Numbered from the stretch's first letter, positions 25,407 through 34,034 are shown. The stretch: 64,000 nt of DNA from Myroides odoratimimus (GCF_001485415.1 NZ_BCMQ01000013.1:1-64000); one strand, 5' to 3'. The notes: a model not told the origin generated them from the sequence alone. Translations and numbers: made by a program.

Positions 25407-26585
25407 TTATTCTTTTGTCGTAGATATTAATGTGAACGAAACGAGTGCACATGCTACTAATGAGAGCGCTACGATGCTCATAGAGCCATTATTCAAACTA
25501 TTTAATAAGATAGAGGTCATGAAGGTAAAGGCTAGTTGAGAAGCTCCGAAAAGAGCTGACGCTATACCTGACTCTGCTTTATAGGGTGCTAATGCTAAAG
25601 TAGTCGTAGTAGGGAATAGTAGTCCTAATGGCATCACAAAGAAGAAAAGAGGTACTAACTGTATATATATGCTCAAATCTAACTGTATGAATAACCATAA
25701 TAGTGAAGCAGCTATAAACTGTGTACTCGCTCCTAGCTTAATAATATTTTTAGGAGATAGTCTTTTTCTCAAAATAGAAGAGGTTAAGAACGATCCTAAC
25801 ATTAGACCACATGAGTTAGCCATGAATACAAAGCTAAAGTGTGTACTCGATAGTCCTCCTACTTCCATTACTAGAACAGGAGAGTTAGAGATATAGATCA
25901 TTAGACAGCTATAGGCTATACTTCCGATAATAGTATATCTTATAAACAGTTTGTTCTTAAAGAGCTTAAAATAATTCGTTAGTATACCTCCTACATTTAA
26001 AGTTGGTATTCTATTAGTATAGTCTTCTTTTAGACAGAATACTGTCATACCAATACTCAGTGTAGCAAACAAGGCCATCGTAGTAAATACATGAGTCCAA
26101 TCTAGATACTTTAAGACTATATTACCTAATATAGGAGCGATGATGGGAGCTATTCCTCCGATCACGGCTAGTATACTAAATATCTTAAGTGTCTGATCTT
26201 TATCAAACCTTTTATTGACAATGGCTCTTGCGATAACTACTCCACCACTACTACCGAAGGCCTGTAAAAAACGATATAGCCACATGACTTCAATGTTCTT
26301 TACAAATACTACAGCTAGAGATGAAAGTATAAAAATAGACAGACACAGTATGATTGGTTTTTTACTACCATACTTATCTGATATAGGTCCCCAAAAGAGT
26401 TGCCCGATTGCTAATCCTCCTAAGAATGTAGAAAGTGATATCTGAACTCTATTAATCTCAGTATTTAGATCGTGTGCTATCTTCGGGAATGCAGGAAGGT
26501 ACATATCTATAGCTAAAGGGCCTAATGCAGTAAGGCTCACTAGAGTGAAGATAAGGATCCATTCTTGTGCTGAAAGTTTATCCAC
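25407..26585 (-). CDS. Bcr/CflA-family MFS drug exporter
   Basis: 392 residues, twelve hydrophobic segments. Characteristic stretches are TALGPLAIDMYLPAFP (helix 1, with the Asp typical of Bcr/CflA) and the MFS loop GQLFWGPISDKYGSKKP between helices 2 and 3. It would export drugs such as bicyclomycin or chloramphenicol, or sulfur metabolites, by proton exchange; the substrate is not readable. The longest frame starts at TTG 26627 inside the terminator hairpin of fabD. I therefore choose GTG at 26585 (DKLSAQEWILIF follows), which matches usual family N-termini. No ATG serves as a start. Confidence 0.85.
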   Translation of the reverse strand: MDKLSAQEWILIFTLVSLTALGPLAIDMYLPAFPKIAHDLNTEINRVQISLSTFLGGLAIGQLFWGPISDKYGSKKPIILCLSIFILSSLAVVFVKNIEVMWLYRFLQAFGSSGGVVIARAIVNKRFDKDQTLKIFSILAVIGGIAPIIAPILGNIVLKYLDWTHVFTTMALFATLSIGMTVFCLKEDYTNRIPTLNVGGILTNYFKLFKNKLFIRYTIIGSIAYSCLMIYISNSPVLVMEVGGLSSTHFSFVFMANSCGLMLGSFLTSSILRKRLSPKNIIKLGASTQFIAASLLWLFIQLDLSIYIQLVPLFFFVMPLGLLFPTTTTLALAPYKAESGIASALFGASQLAFTFMTSILLNSLNNGSMSIVALSLVACALVSFTLISTTKE

Positions 26586-26600
26586 TATATAGGTTTTAAA

Positions 26601-26638
26601 AAAAAATCCTTGGAAGTGTACAACCAAGGATTTTTGTT
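26601..26638 (-). terminator. fabD terminator
   Basis: Stem AAAAATCCTTGG/CCAAGGATTTTT with a loop of about 10 and T run on the minus strand. It overlaps the upstream end of the longest Bcr/CflA reading frame. Confidence 0.9.
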
Positions 26639-26670
26639 ATTATATAATTGTTGTATGTTTTACCAATTTG

Positions 26671-27543
26671 TTATGCAGAGTGAGTTTCTGCTTCTTTATT
26701 GATTTTTTTGATTAGTCCAACTAATACTTTACCTGGTCCAACTTCTGTAAATAAAGAAGCTCCATCTGCGATCATTTGTTCTACAGACTGAGTCCATTTT
26801 ACAGGAGCAGTTAACTGTAGGATAAGGTTCTTCTTAATCTCTTCAGGATTGCTCACTGCACTAGCAGTTACGTTTTGATACACTGGACAGATAGGAGTGT
26901 TAAAAGTAGTTGCTTCGATAGCAGCAGCTAGTTCTTCTCTAGCAGGTTCCATCATAGGAGAGTGGAATGCTCCACCTACAGGAAGTAATAAGGCTCTCTT
27001 CGCTCCAGCTTCTTTTAGTGCTTCACACGCTTTCTCTACAGCTGTAGTTTCACCAGAGATTACTAATTGTCCAGGGCAGTTATAGTTAGCAGCTACTACT
27101 ACACCATCTATACCAGCACATACTTGTTCTACGATGCTATCTTCTAAACCTAGTACAGCAGCCATAGTAGAAGGTGTGATTTCACATGCTTTTTGCATAG
27201 CCATCGCTCTTTGAGAAACTAGTTTAAGTGCATCTTCAAAAGCTAAAGTACCATTAGCTACTAATGCTGAAAATTCTCCTAGTGAGTGTCCAGCTACCAT
27301 CTCAGGTGTAAAGTTTTCTAATGTTTTAGCTAATACAACTGAATGTAAGAATACCGCTGGTTGAGTTACTTTAGTTTCTTTTAGTTCTTCAGCAGTACCT
27401 TCGAACATGATATCTGTAATTCTAAATCCAAGGATTTCATTTGCTTTCTCGAACATCTCTTTAGCTATAGGTGAGTTTTCGTATAAGTCTTTCCCCATTC
27501 CTGTGAATTGAGCTCCTTGACCTGGAAATACGTATGCTTTCAT
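26671..27543 (-). CDS. fabD: Malonyl-CoA:acyl carrier protein transacylase
   Basis: 290 residues. It loads malonyl groups onto ACP for fatty-acid synthesis in the cytoplasm. Start FPGQGAQFTGMGKDLYE is the family signature; the nucleophile Ser is in GHSLGEFSAL (near residue 89), the Arg that holds the malonyl carboxylate in SQRAMAMQKA, and the catalytic His in GGAFHSPMM (near 195). Length is close to E. coli FabD (309). Alone here; accD lies 15 kb away. TATTTTTG (minus) just upstream is a possible -7 box. Confidence 0.97.
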   Translation of the reverse strand: MKAYVFPGQGAQFTGMGKDLYENSPIAKEMFEKANEILGFRITDIMFEGTAEELKETKVTQPAVFLHSVVLAKTLENFTPEMVAGHSLGEFSALVANGTLAFEDALKLVSQRAMAMQKACEITPSTMAAVLGLEDSIVEQVCAGIDGVVVAANYNCPGQLVISGETTAVEKACEALKEAGAKRALLLPVGGAFHSPMMEPAREELAAAIEATTFNTPICPVYQNVTASAVSNPEEIKKNLILQLTAPVKWTQSVEQMIADGASLFTEVGPGKVLVGLIKKINKEAETHSA

Positions 27544-27606
27544 AAGTTTAGTTTTAAATTTTGTAAGGCAAAAATAAGGTATTTTTATTAGTAAACCATA
27601 TAGACA

Positions 27607-27637
27607 TAAAAAAAGCCATCTGATATACAGATGGCTT
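27607..27637 (-). terminator. ppiD terminator
   Basis: Stem AAGCCATCTG/CAGATGGCTT (27613-27622, 27628-27637), loop ATATA, then T run on the minus strand. Confidence 0.9.
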
Positions 27638-27657
27638 CGTTATGATATGTTTTTGTA

Positions 27658-29763
27658 TTATTGGATAACACCTACACGATTATCTTTAATCTTAGCATTG
27701 TCTTTTAATACTTTCAGTACTTGCATTTGTGCCATACCTCTAACGCTGTTTTCTACTCTAGCTTTATAACTAGCGTAACCAGCAGTTAATTCAGGTGCTT
27801 TAGTTACATTTTTAGTTTGGATCATATACACACCTTGTAAACCGTCGATTAACTTAGAATCTTTGTTTACTGCAGTTGCGAAAGCTGTTCCTACTACTAA
27901 TGGCTCATTACCAATATTAGTGATCAGTGGAGCTCCTGTAGTTACATCAGTTATAGATGCGATAGAAGCTTTAGAACTGTTAGATACTTCTTGAATAGTA
28001 TTTCCAGTCATTTTCTTTCTGATTACAACTGCTTTTTTCTCGTTCATTAAGATTGGCTCAACGATTGATTTCACTTCTTCTACTGGTGCAAGACCTGTAT
28101 CATTTTTAGAAGTTACTTTAACGATGATGTGTCCGTCAGCATTGTCAAATCTCTTAATAGCACTCTCTTTAGTCTCTTTATTGAAAGCCCAAGAGATAAT
28201 ACTTCTTTGGTTACCTACTCCAGGTAAGAACTCTTCGAATGGACGAATAGTTACTTCTTTCTGAGCATTGAAACCTAATCCTTCAGCAGTAGCGATAAAG
28301 TCTTTAGCTGTAGGAGCGTCTTGTTCTAATTGAGTAGCTTTAGTGAATAAGTCATCAGCAGTTACGTCTGATACTTCTATTTTACGAGCTACAGTTGCTA
28401 ATTTAGCACCTTCTTTCTTTTCGTTTACTTGGATAATGTGGTATCCAAAGTCAGTTTCTACTAAACCGATAGTTCCAGCAGCATTGTTAAAGATAAAGTT
28501 GTCAAAAGGTTTAACCATTTGTCCTCTTGGGATATCTTCGTATTTACCACCGTTGTTTTTAGAACCTGGGTCTTCTGTTTGCGTCATTGCTTCCATGGCG
28601 AATGAAGAAGGATTAGCTTTTACTTTAGCTAAGATTTCTTCTGCTTTTGCTTTTGCTTCTTCCTTGGTTCTTGTTGCTCCAGGAGCTGCAGAACCTGCAA
28701 AACCGATTAAGATATGAGAAGCATCAACTCTCTGACCTGCTTTTTTATCAATCATTCTAGAGATACAATAGTAGTCACCCATAATGTATGGACCAAAAGT
28801 TTGACCAGGTTGTAAGTTGAATAATTCTTCTTGGTATTCTAAAGGAAGGTCTTTCTTCGCGTAGTATAAACTGTCAAATTTGATATCTGAATTTGTGTTT
28901 ACAAATGTTTCGATATCTTTTACAGTTTTAAAACCAGGGATAGTATCGTTCTTTTTAGTTGTAGCATTGTATTGTACAGTTGGCTTTAAGTAACCTTCTA
29001 TAACTTCTTTTACAGCTTCTTTATCAGCAGCAGATGGCTGACTAGGAAGGAAAGCATATTGTAATACACGAGTAGGCTCAGATTTAAATCTGTTAGCATG
29101 TTTTTTCATGTAATCTAATATCTCTGTATTAGAAACAGCAGCTTCTTCGTTATTCACAGTAGAATAAGGAACAGTAACATAGTCAAAAGAAACTTTGTCA
29201 TTCTCATTAGAGTATGCTGCTTTAGCATCAACATTAGTAGTATAAATACCACCTTGAACTAATGAAAAATACATTTGCTCTAAACCAACTTTCTCTAATT
29301 CTTTTTCATAAGCTAACCATTGGTTCCATTGCTCTTGACCAGCACCTTTCATCATAGCAACAAATTGGTTGAATTTGTTGATGTCGAATTGCCCAACAGC
29401 GTTTTGGAATTCTGGATTGTTAGCGAATGTAGGGTTGTTTTTAACAACGTTTACTAATTGGTCTTTACCAAGTCTTAAACCTAACTTTTCAAATTCGTTA
29501 GTAAGTAAAATATTATTTACTTCGCTGTTCCACACCATTACTCCTGCTTGAGTATTGCTCATCTGTCCTTGCTTTTCGGCTTGAGCTACTTTATGTAGGA
29601 ATTCTTGGGTATTAATTTCTTCACCATCTACACTACCAATGTTTCTTGATAGTCCACCTCCCGTGCTTCTTACTACGTCGCCAATAACGAATGCTAATAA
29701 TGCAATACCAATTACGGCAATTAACAGAGCGGATTTTTGTCTAATTTTTGATAAAACTGCCAT
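27658..29763 (-). CDS. ppiD: Membrane-anchored periplasmic peptidyl-prolyl isomerase, PpiD/SurA type
   Basis: 701 residues. One N-terminal anchor (about 12-32; KSALLIAVIGIALLAFVIGDVV), then a SurA-like chaperone part beginning SVDGEEINTQEFLHKV (43-180), a parvulin domain at about 348-444 (DASHILIGF ... GGKYEDIPRGQMVKPFDNFIF ... TDFGYHIIQVNEK) and a C-terminal chaperone part. It should help fold proteins as they leave the Sec channel and on the way to the outer membrane. Length fits flavobacterial PpiD. Upstream TATTTTCG (minus, 29797-29804) resembles a -7 box with one change. Confidence 0.93.
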   Translation of the reverse strand: MAVLSKIRQKSALLIAVIGIALLAFVIGDVVRSTGGGLSRNIGSVDGEEINTQEFLHKVAQAEKQGQMSNTQAGVMVWNSEVNNILLTNEFEKLGLRLGKDQLVNVVKNNPTFANNPEFQNAVGQFDINKFNQFVAMMKGAGQEQWNQWLAYEKELEKVGLEQMYFSLVQGGIYTTNVDAKAAYSNENDKVSFDYVTVPYSTVNNEEAAVSNTEILDYMKKHANRFKSEPTRVLQYAFLPSQPSAADKEAVKEVIEGYLKPTVQYNATTKKNDTIPGFKTVKDIETFVNTNSDIKFDSLYYAKKDLPLEYQEELFNLQPGQTFGPYIMGDYYCISRMIDKKAGQRVDASHILIGFAGSAAPGATRTKEEAKAKAEEILAKVKANPSSFAMEAMTQTEDPGSKNNGGKYEDIPRGQMVKPFDNFIFNNAAGTIGLVETDFGYHIIQVNEKKEGAKLATVARKIEVSDVTADDLFTKATQLEQDAPTAKDFIATAEGLGFNAQKEVTIRPFEEFLPGVGNQRSIISWAFNKETKESAIKRFDNADGHIIVKVTSKNDTGLAPVEEVKSIVEPILMNEKKAVVIRKKMTGNTIQEVSNSSKASIASITDVTTGAPLITNIGNEPLVVGTAFATAVNKDSKLIDGLQGVYMIQTKNVTKAPELTAGYASYKARVENSVRGMAQMQVLKVLKDNAKIKDNRVGVIQ

Positions 29764-29951
29764 GCTTTTTTATTATGTGTAATTTTTTTCAGTGAGCGAA
29801 AATACAATTATCTATTTAATAATAAAAGGGGTAGTGCTATTATTTTAGTGCTTTCGTTAAGTTTTTATTTAGATTTCAGAATAATTAATTTGTTTTTTTA
29901 TAATTAATGTTGAAATAGAGTAGATAAGAGAGGATTGTTATCGTGGTTTTA

Positions 29952-29988
29952 TTAAAAAAATAAAGGCGAGATATTTAGTATCTCGCCT
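29952..29988 (-). terminator. Terminator of the coaX-OMP-lptC unit
   Basis: Stem AGGCGAGATA/TATCTCGCCT (29964-29973, 29979-29988), loop of 5, seven T on the minus strand. It lies 11 bases after the last gene. Confidence 0.92.
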
Positions 29989-29999
29989 CTAGTAGTGTA

Positions 30000-30191
30000 T
30001 TATTTTTTGTTATACCCGTCCATCTTTTTTAAGAATTTTCTTCGGAAGAAGAACATGAATATCGCTACTGCTGCTATCAAGAAACTCAACCAAGATCCTG
30101 TGTCACCAGCTACTATTTTAGATACACCGTCGTATATAAATAGTACTGCGATAAATAAGTAGAAGAAAGGTATTATGCGTAATGCTTTCAT
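30000..30191 (-). CDS. Small two-helix membrane protein, unknown function
   Basis: 63 residues. Two hydrophobic segments (about 7-28 and 33-50) followed by the basic tail FFRRKFLKKMDGYNKK, so both ends are probably cytoplasmic. No known family. It begins one base after the lptC stop, so it is almost certainly cotranscribed and perhaps translationally coupled with lptC. The strong terminator that follows makes it the last gene of the unit. A link with LPS export is inferred from position only. Confidence 0.72.
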   Translation of the reverse strand: MKALRIIPFFYLFIAVLFIYDGVSKIVAGDTGSWLSFLIAAVAIFMFFFRRKFLKKMDGYNKK

Positions 30192-30192
30192 T

Positions 30193-30750
30193 TTATTCGT
30201 TGTTTTTTACGCTTTCGGCGTAACTGTTAGTTGCTTTTACCTTGCTCATTTTACTGTCAAAGTCTATTCCTATTCCTCTAGTGAAGTTTTCGCTATCAGT
30301 AGAGGCTCTGTATTTGCCTTCTGTAAAGAACCATTCGTTTTTTTGATCATAGTAAAGTTGATCAGAAACAAGCTTCTTACCATCATGTGTTGTTATCACC
30401 ACATTTCCTTGTAGGTCTATTAGGTCTGTCTTAGTATAGCGAATAGCGTAATCGGCTATTACAGTATTTTTATTTTTATCCTTGTCATATATTGTTAAGT
30501 GAATTCCAACTGGAAATTCGGTAAAGGGATATTTGACATTGCTGTAATCTAGCATTTTTGGACTTACTAAAATAGCTTTGACTCTTCCAGAATCTATGTA
30601 TTGACCACGCATATTTTCTACTTCACTGGCTGGAAAGAAACTTACTTTGTTGAAGTTTTGTATTTCTTTAAAGTTACTTTCACAAGAAAATAAACTTACA
30701 GCAATCGTGAAAAAGAATAGTATGCTTAAGAATTTAGAAAGTAATTTCAT
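30193..30750 (-). CDS. lptC: LPS transport protein LptC, lipoprotein-like form
   Basis: 185 residues. LptC passes lipopolysaccharide from the LptBFG exporter to LptA across the periplasm. The N-terminus MKLLSKFLSILFFFTIAVSLFSC is a lipoprotein signal with lipobox LFSC instead of the single membrane anchor of proteobacterial LptC. Beta-jellyroll repeats follow (DLIDLQGNVVITTHDGKKLVSDQLYYDQKNEWFFTEG, split over residues 110-150). It sits 18 bases after the OMP gene and one base before the small membrane-protein gene. Confidence 0.9.
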   Translation of the reverse strand: MKLLSKFLSILFFFTIAVSLFSCESNFKEIQNFNKVSFFPASEVENMRGQYIDSGRVKAILVSPKMLDYSNVKYPFTEFPVGIHLTIYDKDKNKNTVIADYAIRYTKTDLIDLQGNVVITTHDGKKLVSDQLYYDQKNEWFFTEGKYRASTDSENFTRGIGIDFDSKMSKVKATNSYAESVKNNE

Positions 30751-30768
30751 TTGTTAGCTTACTACAAA

Positions 30769-32034
30769 TTAATCAAAACGACGTTTTTGGAACCAAAGGT
30801 CATTTAATGAGAATCCTACATAAACACTGAAATAGTTCTCTTTAACTAATCCGTTGTTTTTAGTTCCTCTGCTACCGTATTCAAAACCAATATTTAGGTT
30901 AGTGAATTTACGACGCTCTCCTATAGGTAAACCTACACCAAGATTAACAGCCATATCGTTGATAGCTTTGTCATGTAAGATAAGTCCAGTATTTTCATAT
31001 CTGAAACCAGCTCTATAGACAACGCGATCTAGATAACTGCTAAATGAGTTGTACTTCGGAATATAGAATCCTCCAAGAGAAAAACGATTAGAGTTTTCAA
31101 AGTTAGAAATATTCGTTTTATTCCAAGAGTCAGTTAATTTACTTGTTTGTGTAAATGTATATTGACCACCAATGAACCATTTAAATTCTTTACCAAAGCC
31201 TAGCCCCATAGAAAGAGCTTGTGGATTAGTAATTTTTCTAGAATCATCAATCACAGTTTTTTGATCTGCGATTTGATTTCCTTTTAAAACTTGCAGTTTC
31301 GTAAGGTTGTCGTTTGTCCATTTTGTTTCAGGACTATAAGTTACATTAGCTTGCCAATCGTACCCTTTAAACTTACCTGTATATTGTGCTGAGAAATTAA
31401 AAGAGAATCCTTTGTAGTCTAATCTTCTCAATTCTCTAGTAATATTCTGAAGTGATGTTCCGTCTCCGATATCTGTGATGTTCTCATACAGATCATTGTT
31501 GGTATGACCAAAGTGGTATCCAGCATCAACTCCAACAGCAAAGTTTTTGTTGATTTCATATCCAGTACCTAAAAATACTCTGTTCACTCCACCATCACCT
31601 TCATATCTAGAGTTTATCTTTTGTCCTTGAGGATTTGTTCTTTCTCCATTGATTTTATAACCAACATTAGAGTAAGGTAACAACCCAAACACAACACCAA
31701 ACTTCTTTGCAATAGGTAACCCTACAGCAACATAGTCTATCGTTTGTCTATTTGCATTTTCTGAACCAGCATCAGTCTTAAAATTATAAGAAGTACCTGT
31801 AGCTCCTAATGAAAAAGTAGTAAGCTTAAGCTTACCAAATGAAGCTGGGTTTTTTAAATTTATATGAATACTATCTGCGTAAACATTTGTTCCCCCCATA
31901 GCTTTGTATTCATTCGTACCGTTGTAATTAATATTACCTACGCCATAATAAGAGTAAGGAGACGCATTGCCTTGTTGAGCTAGAGCAGCTGTACCGCATA
32001 GTAAACTCAGGCTAAAGAAGATTTTTTTTATCAT
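30769..32034 (-). CDS. Outer-membrane beta-barrel protein, unknown substrate
   Basis: 421 residues from ATG 32034. Signal peptide MIKKIFFSLSLLCGTAALAQ. The opening PYSYYGVGNINYNGTNEYKAMGGTNVYADSIHINLKNPAS is typical of FadL-like/OMPP1-like barrels of Bacteroidota (small hairpin ending in N-P-A-S). Alternating hydrophobic strands continue to the aromatic end NDLWFQKRRFD. The gene starts 23 bases inside the end of coaX and precedes lptC, an arrangement I know from flavobacteria. It may help an outer-membrane process, but no function is proven. Confidence 0.85.
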   Translation of the reverse strand: MIKKIFFSLSLLCGTAALAQQGNASPYSYYGVGNINYNGTNEYKAMGGTNVYADSIHINLKNPASFGKLKLTTFSLGATGTSYNFKTDAGSENANRQTIDYVAVGLPIAKKFGVVFGLLPYSNVGYKINGERTNPQGQKINSRYEGDGGVNRVFLGTGYEINKNFAVGVDAGYHFGHTNNDLYENITDIGDGTSLQNITRELRRLDYKGFSFNFSAQYTGKFKGYDWQANVTYSPETKWTNDNLTKLQVLKGNQIADQKTVIDDSRKITNPQALSMGLGFGKEFKWFIGGQYTFTQTSKLTDSWNKTNISNFENSNRFSLGGFYIPKYNSFSSYLDRVVYRAGFRYENTGLILHDKAINDMAVNLGVGLPIGERRKFTNLNIGFEYGSRGTKNNGLVKENYFSVYVGFSLNDLWFQKRRFD

Positions 32035-32761
32035 TTTCAATTGTGTATTGATATAAATTGTTCAGACTCTCTAGTAGAAAGTTTGAATTAGCAAATATGA
32101 CATTTTTTAATCTTTTGACCAAAAAAAGTGTATCTCCACCAGTCAAAATTATTTTTAAATCAGGATACAAGGATTTGTATTGGTTAATGATGCCATCTAT
32201 TTCAAGGGTTATTCCATTAATTACGCCAGAGTGAATGGACTGATTTGTTTGATTTCCGATTAAATAATCTATATCAGTTGGTTCTAATAATGGAAGCTTT
32301 GCGGTATAATGATTTAAAGCCTTATAGCGCATACTTAAACCTGGAGAAATAGCTCCGCCTAGATATTCATCCTTGTCATTAATAAATTCGTAGGTTATAC
32401 AAGTACCTGTATCAATAACTAAACGATTAGAATTTGGATATAGTATAGTAGCTCCTGCAGCTAGAACCATTCTATCTATGCCAAGAGTAGCTGGAGTTGC
32501 ATACTTATTCATAAAAGGGAAAGCACTTTTATGACTAATTTCGATTACTTCTGTGTTTTCTAGTAACCAATTGTAAGTTGTAGATTCTAATTTTCCTACC
32601 GAAGAGAGTATAACTTTAGGCTTTACGTCATTTATTTTTAAAATATTTTTAATTTTTTTTTCTAATAAATTTATTTCAAAAAAATGAGTTTCTAAAAGCG
32701 TATCTTTTTCAAAGATAGCTAATTTGGTTCTTGTGTTGCCTATATCAATTGCTAGAATCAT
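32012..32761 (-). CDS. coaX: Type III pantothenate kinase
   Basis: 249 residues. First step of coenzyme A synthesis: phosphorylation of pantothenate. ASKHA fold with DIGNTRTKLAIF (residues 5-16), GIDRMVLAAGA (near 98-108), DTGTCITYEF (near 120-129) and GGAISPGLSMRYKAL (near 139-153). A typical length of about 250. It overlaps the OMP gene by 23 bases. TACCTTTG (minus, 32782-32789) is a possible -7 box 20 bases before the ATG. No other CoA gene in the window. Confidence 0.95.
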   Translation of the reverse strand: MILAIDIGNTRTKLAIFEKDTLLETHFFEINLLEKKIKNILKINDVKPKVILSSVGKLESTTYNWLLENTEVIEISHKSAFPFMNKYATPATLGIDRMVLAAGATILYPNSNRLVIDTGTCITYEFINDKDEYLGGAISPGLSMRYKALNHYTAKLPLLEPTDIDYLIGNQTNQSIHSGVINGITLEIDGIINQYKSLYPDLKIILTGGDTLFLVKRLKNVIFANSNFLLESLNNLYQYTIENDKKNLL

Positions 32762-32814
32762 AGTGTGTTTCTTGTGTTAGGCAAAGGTAGTAAATGATTT
32801 TTTTTCTAAAAAGT

Positions 32815-32845
32815 TTTGGAAGAACGAAAATCTGTTCTATATTTG
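32815..32845 (+). promoter_or_regulatory. Promoter of the tRNA-Phe cluster
   Basis: TTTG (32815-32818), 19 bp, TATATTTG (32838-32845). Exact match to the Bacteroidota consensus. Its -7 context GTTCTATATTTGCA is also found, on the other strand, at the tRNA-Gly/Leu promoter. Confidence 0.9.
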
Positions 32846-32889
32846 CAACCGCTTAACAGAACAAGATTGTTCAATACTAAAAGCCAATT

Positions 32890-32962
32890 GGTGCCTTAGC
32901 TCAGTTGGTAGAGCAATGGACTGAAAATCCATGTGTCCCTGGTTCGATTCCTGGAGGCACCA
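32890..32962 (+). tRNA. tRNA-Phe (anticodon GAA), copy 1
   Basis: 73-nt cloverleaf: acceptor GGTGCCT/AGGCACC with discriminator A, anticodon loop CTGAAAA (GAA), T loop TTCGATT. CCA not encoded. First of three identical copies. Confidence 0.97.
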
Positions 32963-32997
32963 CTAATTTAGCTTTTAGTTGTTATAGTTTAAAAAAA

Positions 32998-33070
32998 GGT
33001 GCCTTAGCTCAGTTGGTAGAGCAATGGACTGAAAATCCATGTGTCCCTGGTTCGATTCCTGGAGGCACCA
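32998..33070 (+). tRNA. tRNA-Phe (anticodon GAA), copy 2
   Basis: Identical to the copy at 32890-32962, 35 nt downstream of it. The flanking 8 bases CTAATTTA after the gene are repeated after copy 1, so the duplicated unit was slightly longer than the tRNA. Confidence 0.97.
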
Positions 33071-33096
33071 CTAATTTAAACTTAAGCGAAACATAA

Positions 33097-33169
33097 GGTG
33101 CCTTAGCTCAGTTGGTAGAGCAATGGACTGAAAATCCATGTGTCCCTGGTTCGATTCCTGGAGGCACCA
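33097..33169 (+). tRNA. tRNA-Phe (anticodon GAA), copy 3
   Basis: Identical to copies 1 and 2, 26 nt after copy 2, followed at once by the terminator. Confidence 0.97.
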
Positions 33170-33170
33170 C

Positions 33171-33206
33171 AAAAAACCACTACTCATCAGTAGTGGTTTT
33201 TTTTAT
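33171..33206 (+). terminator. Terminator of the tRNA-Phe cluster
   Basis: Stem AAAACCACTACT/AGTAGTGGTTTT, loop CATC (33185-33188), then eight T. Confidence 0.93.
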
Positions 33207-33230
33207 TTTGCGCCCTGATGTAAAAGAAAT

Positions 33231-33268
33231 GGATCAGTGACAAAAGTTGGGATCAGTGACAAAAGTTG
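33231..33268 (+). repeat. Two tandem copies of a 19-bp sequence
   Basis: GGATCAGTGACAAAAGTTG at 33231-33249 and 33250-33268, identical. It lies in the 285-bp gene-free stretch between the tRNA-Phe cluster and the coiled-coil gene. That stretch also holds the palindrome AAGAACGTTCTT (33392-33403). Confidence 0.9.
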
Positions 33269-33456
33269 GGGACTAGGCAAAAAGTCTAGTTAATCTAAAA
33301 AGTAAAATACATTTGAAAATAATGCTCACTGCTAAAATAAAGAGTTTTAAGAGAAGTATTTAATCATTGATTAATCATGTATAAGTGTATAAAGAACGTT
33401 CTTAAGGGGGCTTGTGTGTCTTTGTGTTGGTGATTGAGGAGAGGATAGGAAGAAAA

Positions 33457-33486
33457 TAAAAAGCCCACTTCATAGAAGTGAGCTTT
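33457..33486 (-). terminator. Terminator at the end of the mre/rodA cluster
   Basis: Stem AAAGCCCACTTC/GAAGTGAGCTTT with one mismatch, loop ATA, moderate T content on the minus strand. Confidence 0.75.
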
Positions 33487-33491
33487 ATGTA

Positions 33492-34034
33492 TTATTTGTT
33501 GATTGCCTCAAACTCCATTGTTAGTTTTTTTAGTTCTAACTCTTGGGTTTTAATGTTAGTTTGCAAATCAAGTAATTGCTTTTTGAATTTTAAATCTTCT
33601 ATTGGAGTAAGCCTACCTGAAGCATTTAGTTGAACATATTTGCTATTTCTAGCATTGTATTTATCTTCTGCTTTTTGAAGTTTTAATGTTTGTTTGCTTA
33701 CTTTTTTCTGACTTTTGATAATACTCTTTTGTCTTTTAAGTTCAGCTTTATGTTCTTTTTCTAATTGCTTTTGGGCTTTTAGTTCTTCTTTTTGTTGTTG
33801 TTTAGCTATTTCTTTTTCTTGTTCTAATCTTTTAGTAGCATCCTTTTCATTTTGAAGTTTAATCTCTTCAAGTTTTAAGCTTTCTTCAACTAGTTTCTTT
33901 TCATCAATTAATGACTCAAGTGAAGTGTGTTCTGTAGGGATCTCTTTTAGATCAGTAGTTTTAATTTCTTGAGCTTTAACCACAGATGTTGTTGCTACAA
34001 ATATTGCAGCAGCACATAGCATTTTGTTTTTCAT
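33492..34034 (-). CDS. Exported coiled-coil protein, unknown function
   Basis: 180 residues from ATG 34034. Signal peptide MKNKMLCAAAIFVATTSVVKAQ, then a long charged coiled coil (about 45-180), very rich in Lys, Glu and Gln (EKEIAKQQQKEELKAQKQ). It is probably a periplasmic rod. It lies 49 bases after rodA on the same strand and ends the cluster before the terminator, so it may be cotranscribed with the elongation genes. Whether it works with them is inference. The longer frame to 34109 would overlap the end of rodA and hide the signal peptide. Confidence 0.77.
   Translation of the reverse strand: MKNKMLCAAAIFVATTSVVKAQEIKTTDLKEIPTEHTSLESLIDEKKLVEESLKLEEIKLQNEKDATKRLEQEKEIAKQQQKEELKAQKQLEKEHKAELKRQKSIIKSQKKVSKQTLKLQKAEDKYNARNSKYVQLNASGRLTPIEDLKFKKQLLDLQTNIKTQELELKKLTMEFEAINK

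Noticed and set aside
28343..28717. 124-residue plus-strand frame
   Set aside because: Opposite strand of ppiD, which has clear parvulin motifs.
32905..33096. 63-residue reading frame with an internal peptide repeat
   Set aside because: It is the translation of two tRNA-Phe copies; the repeat reflects the tRNA duplication.
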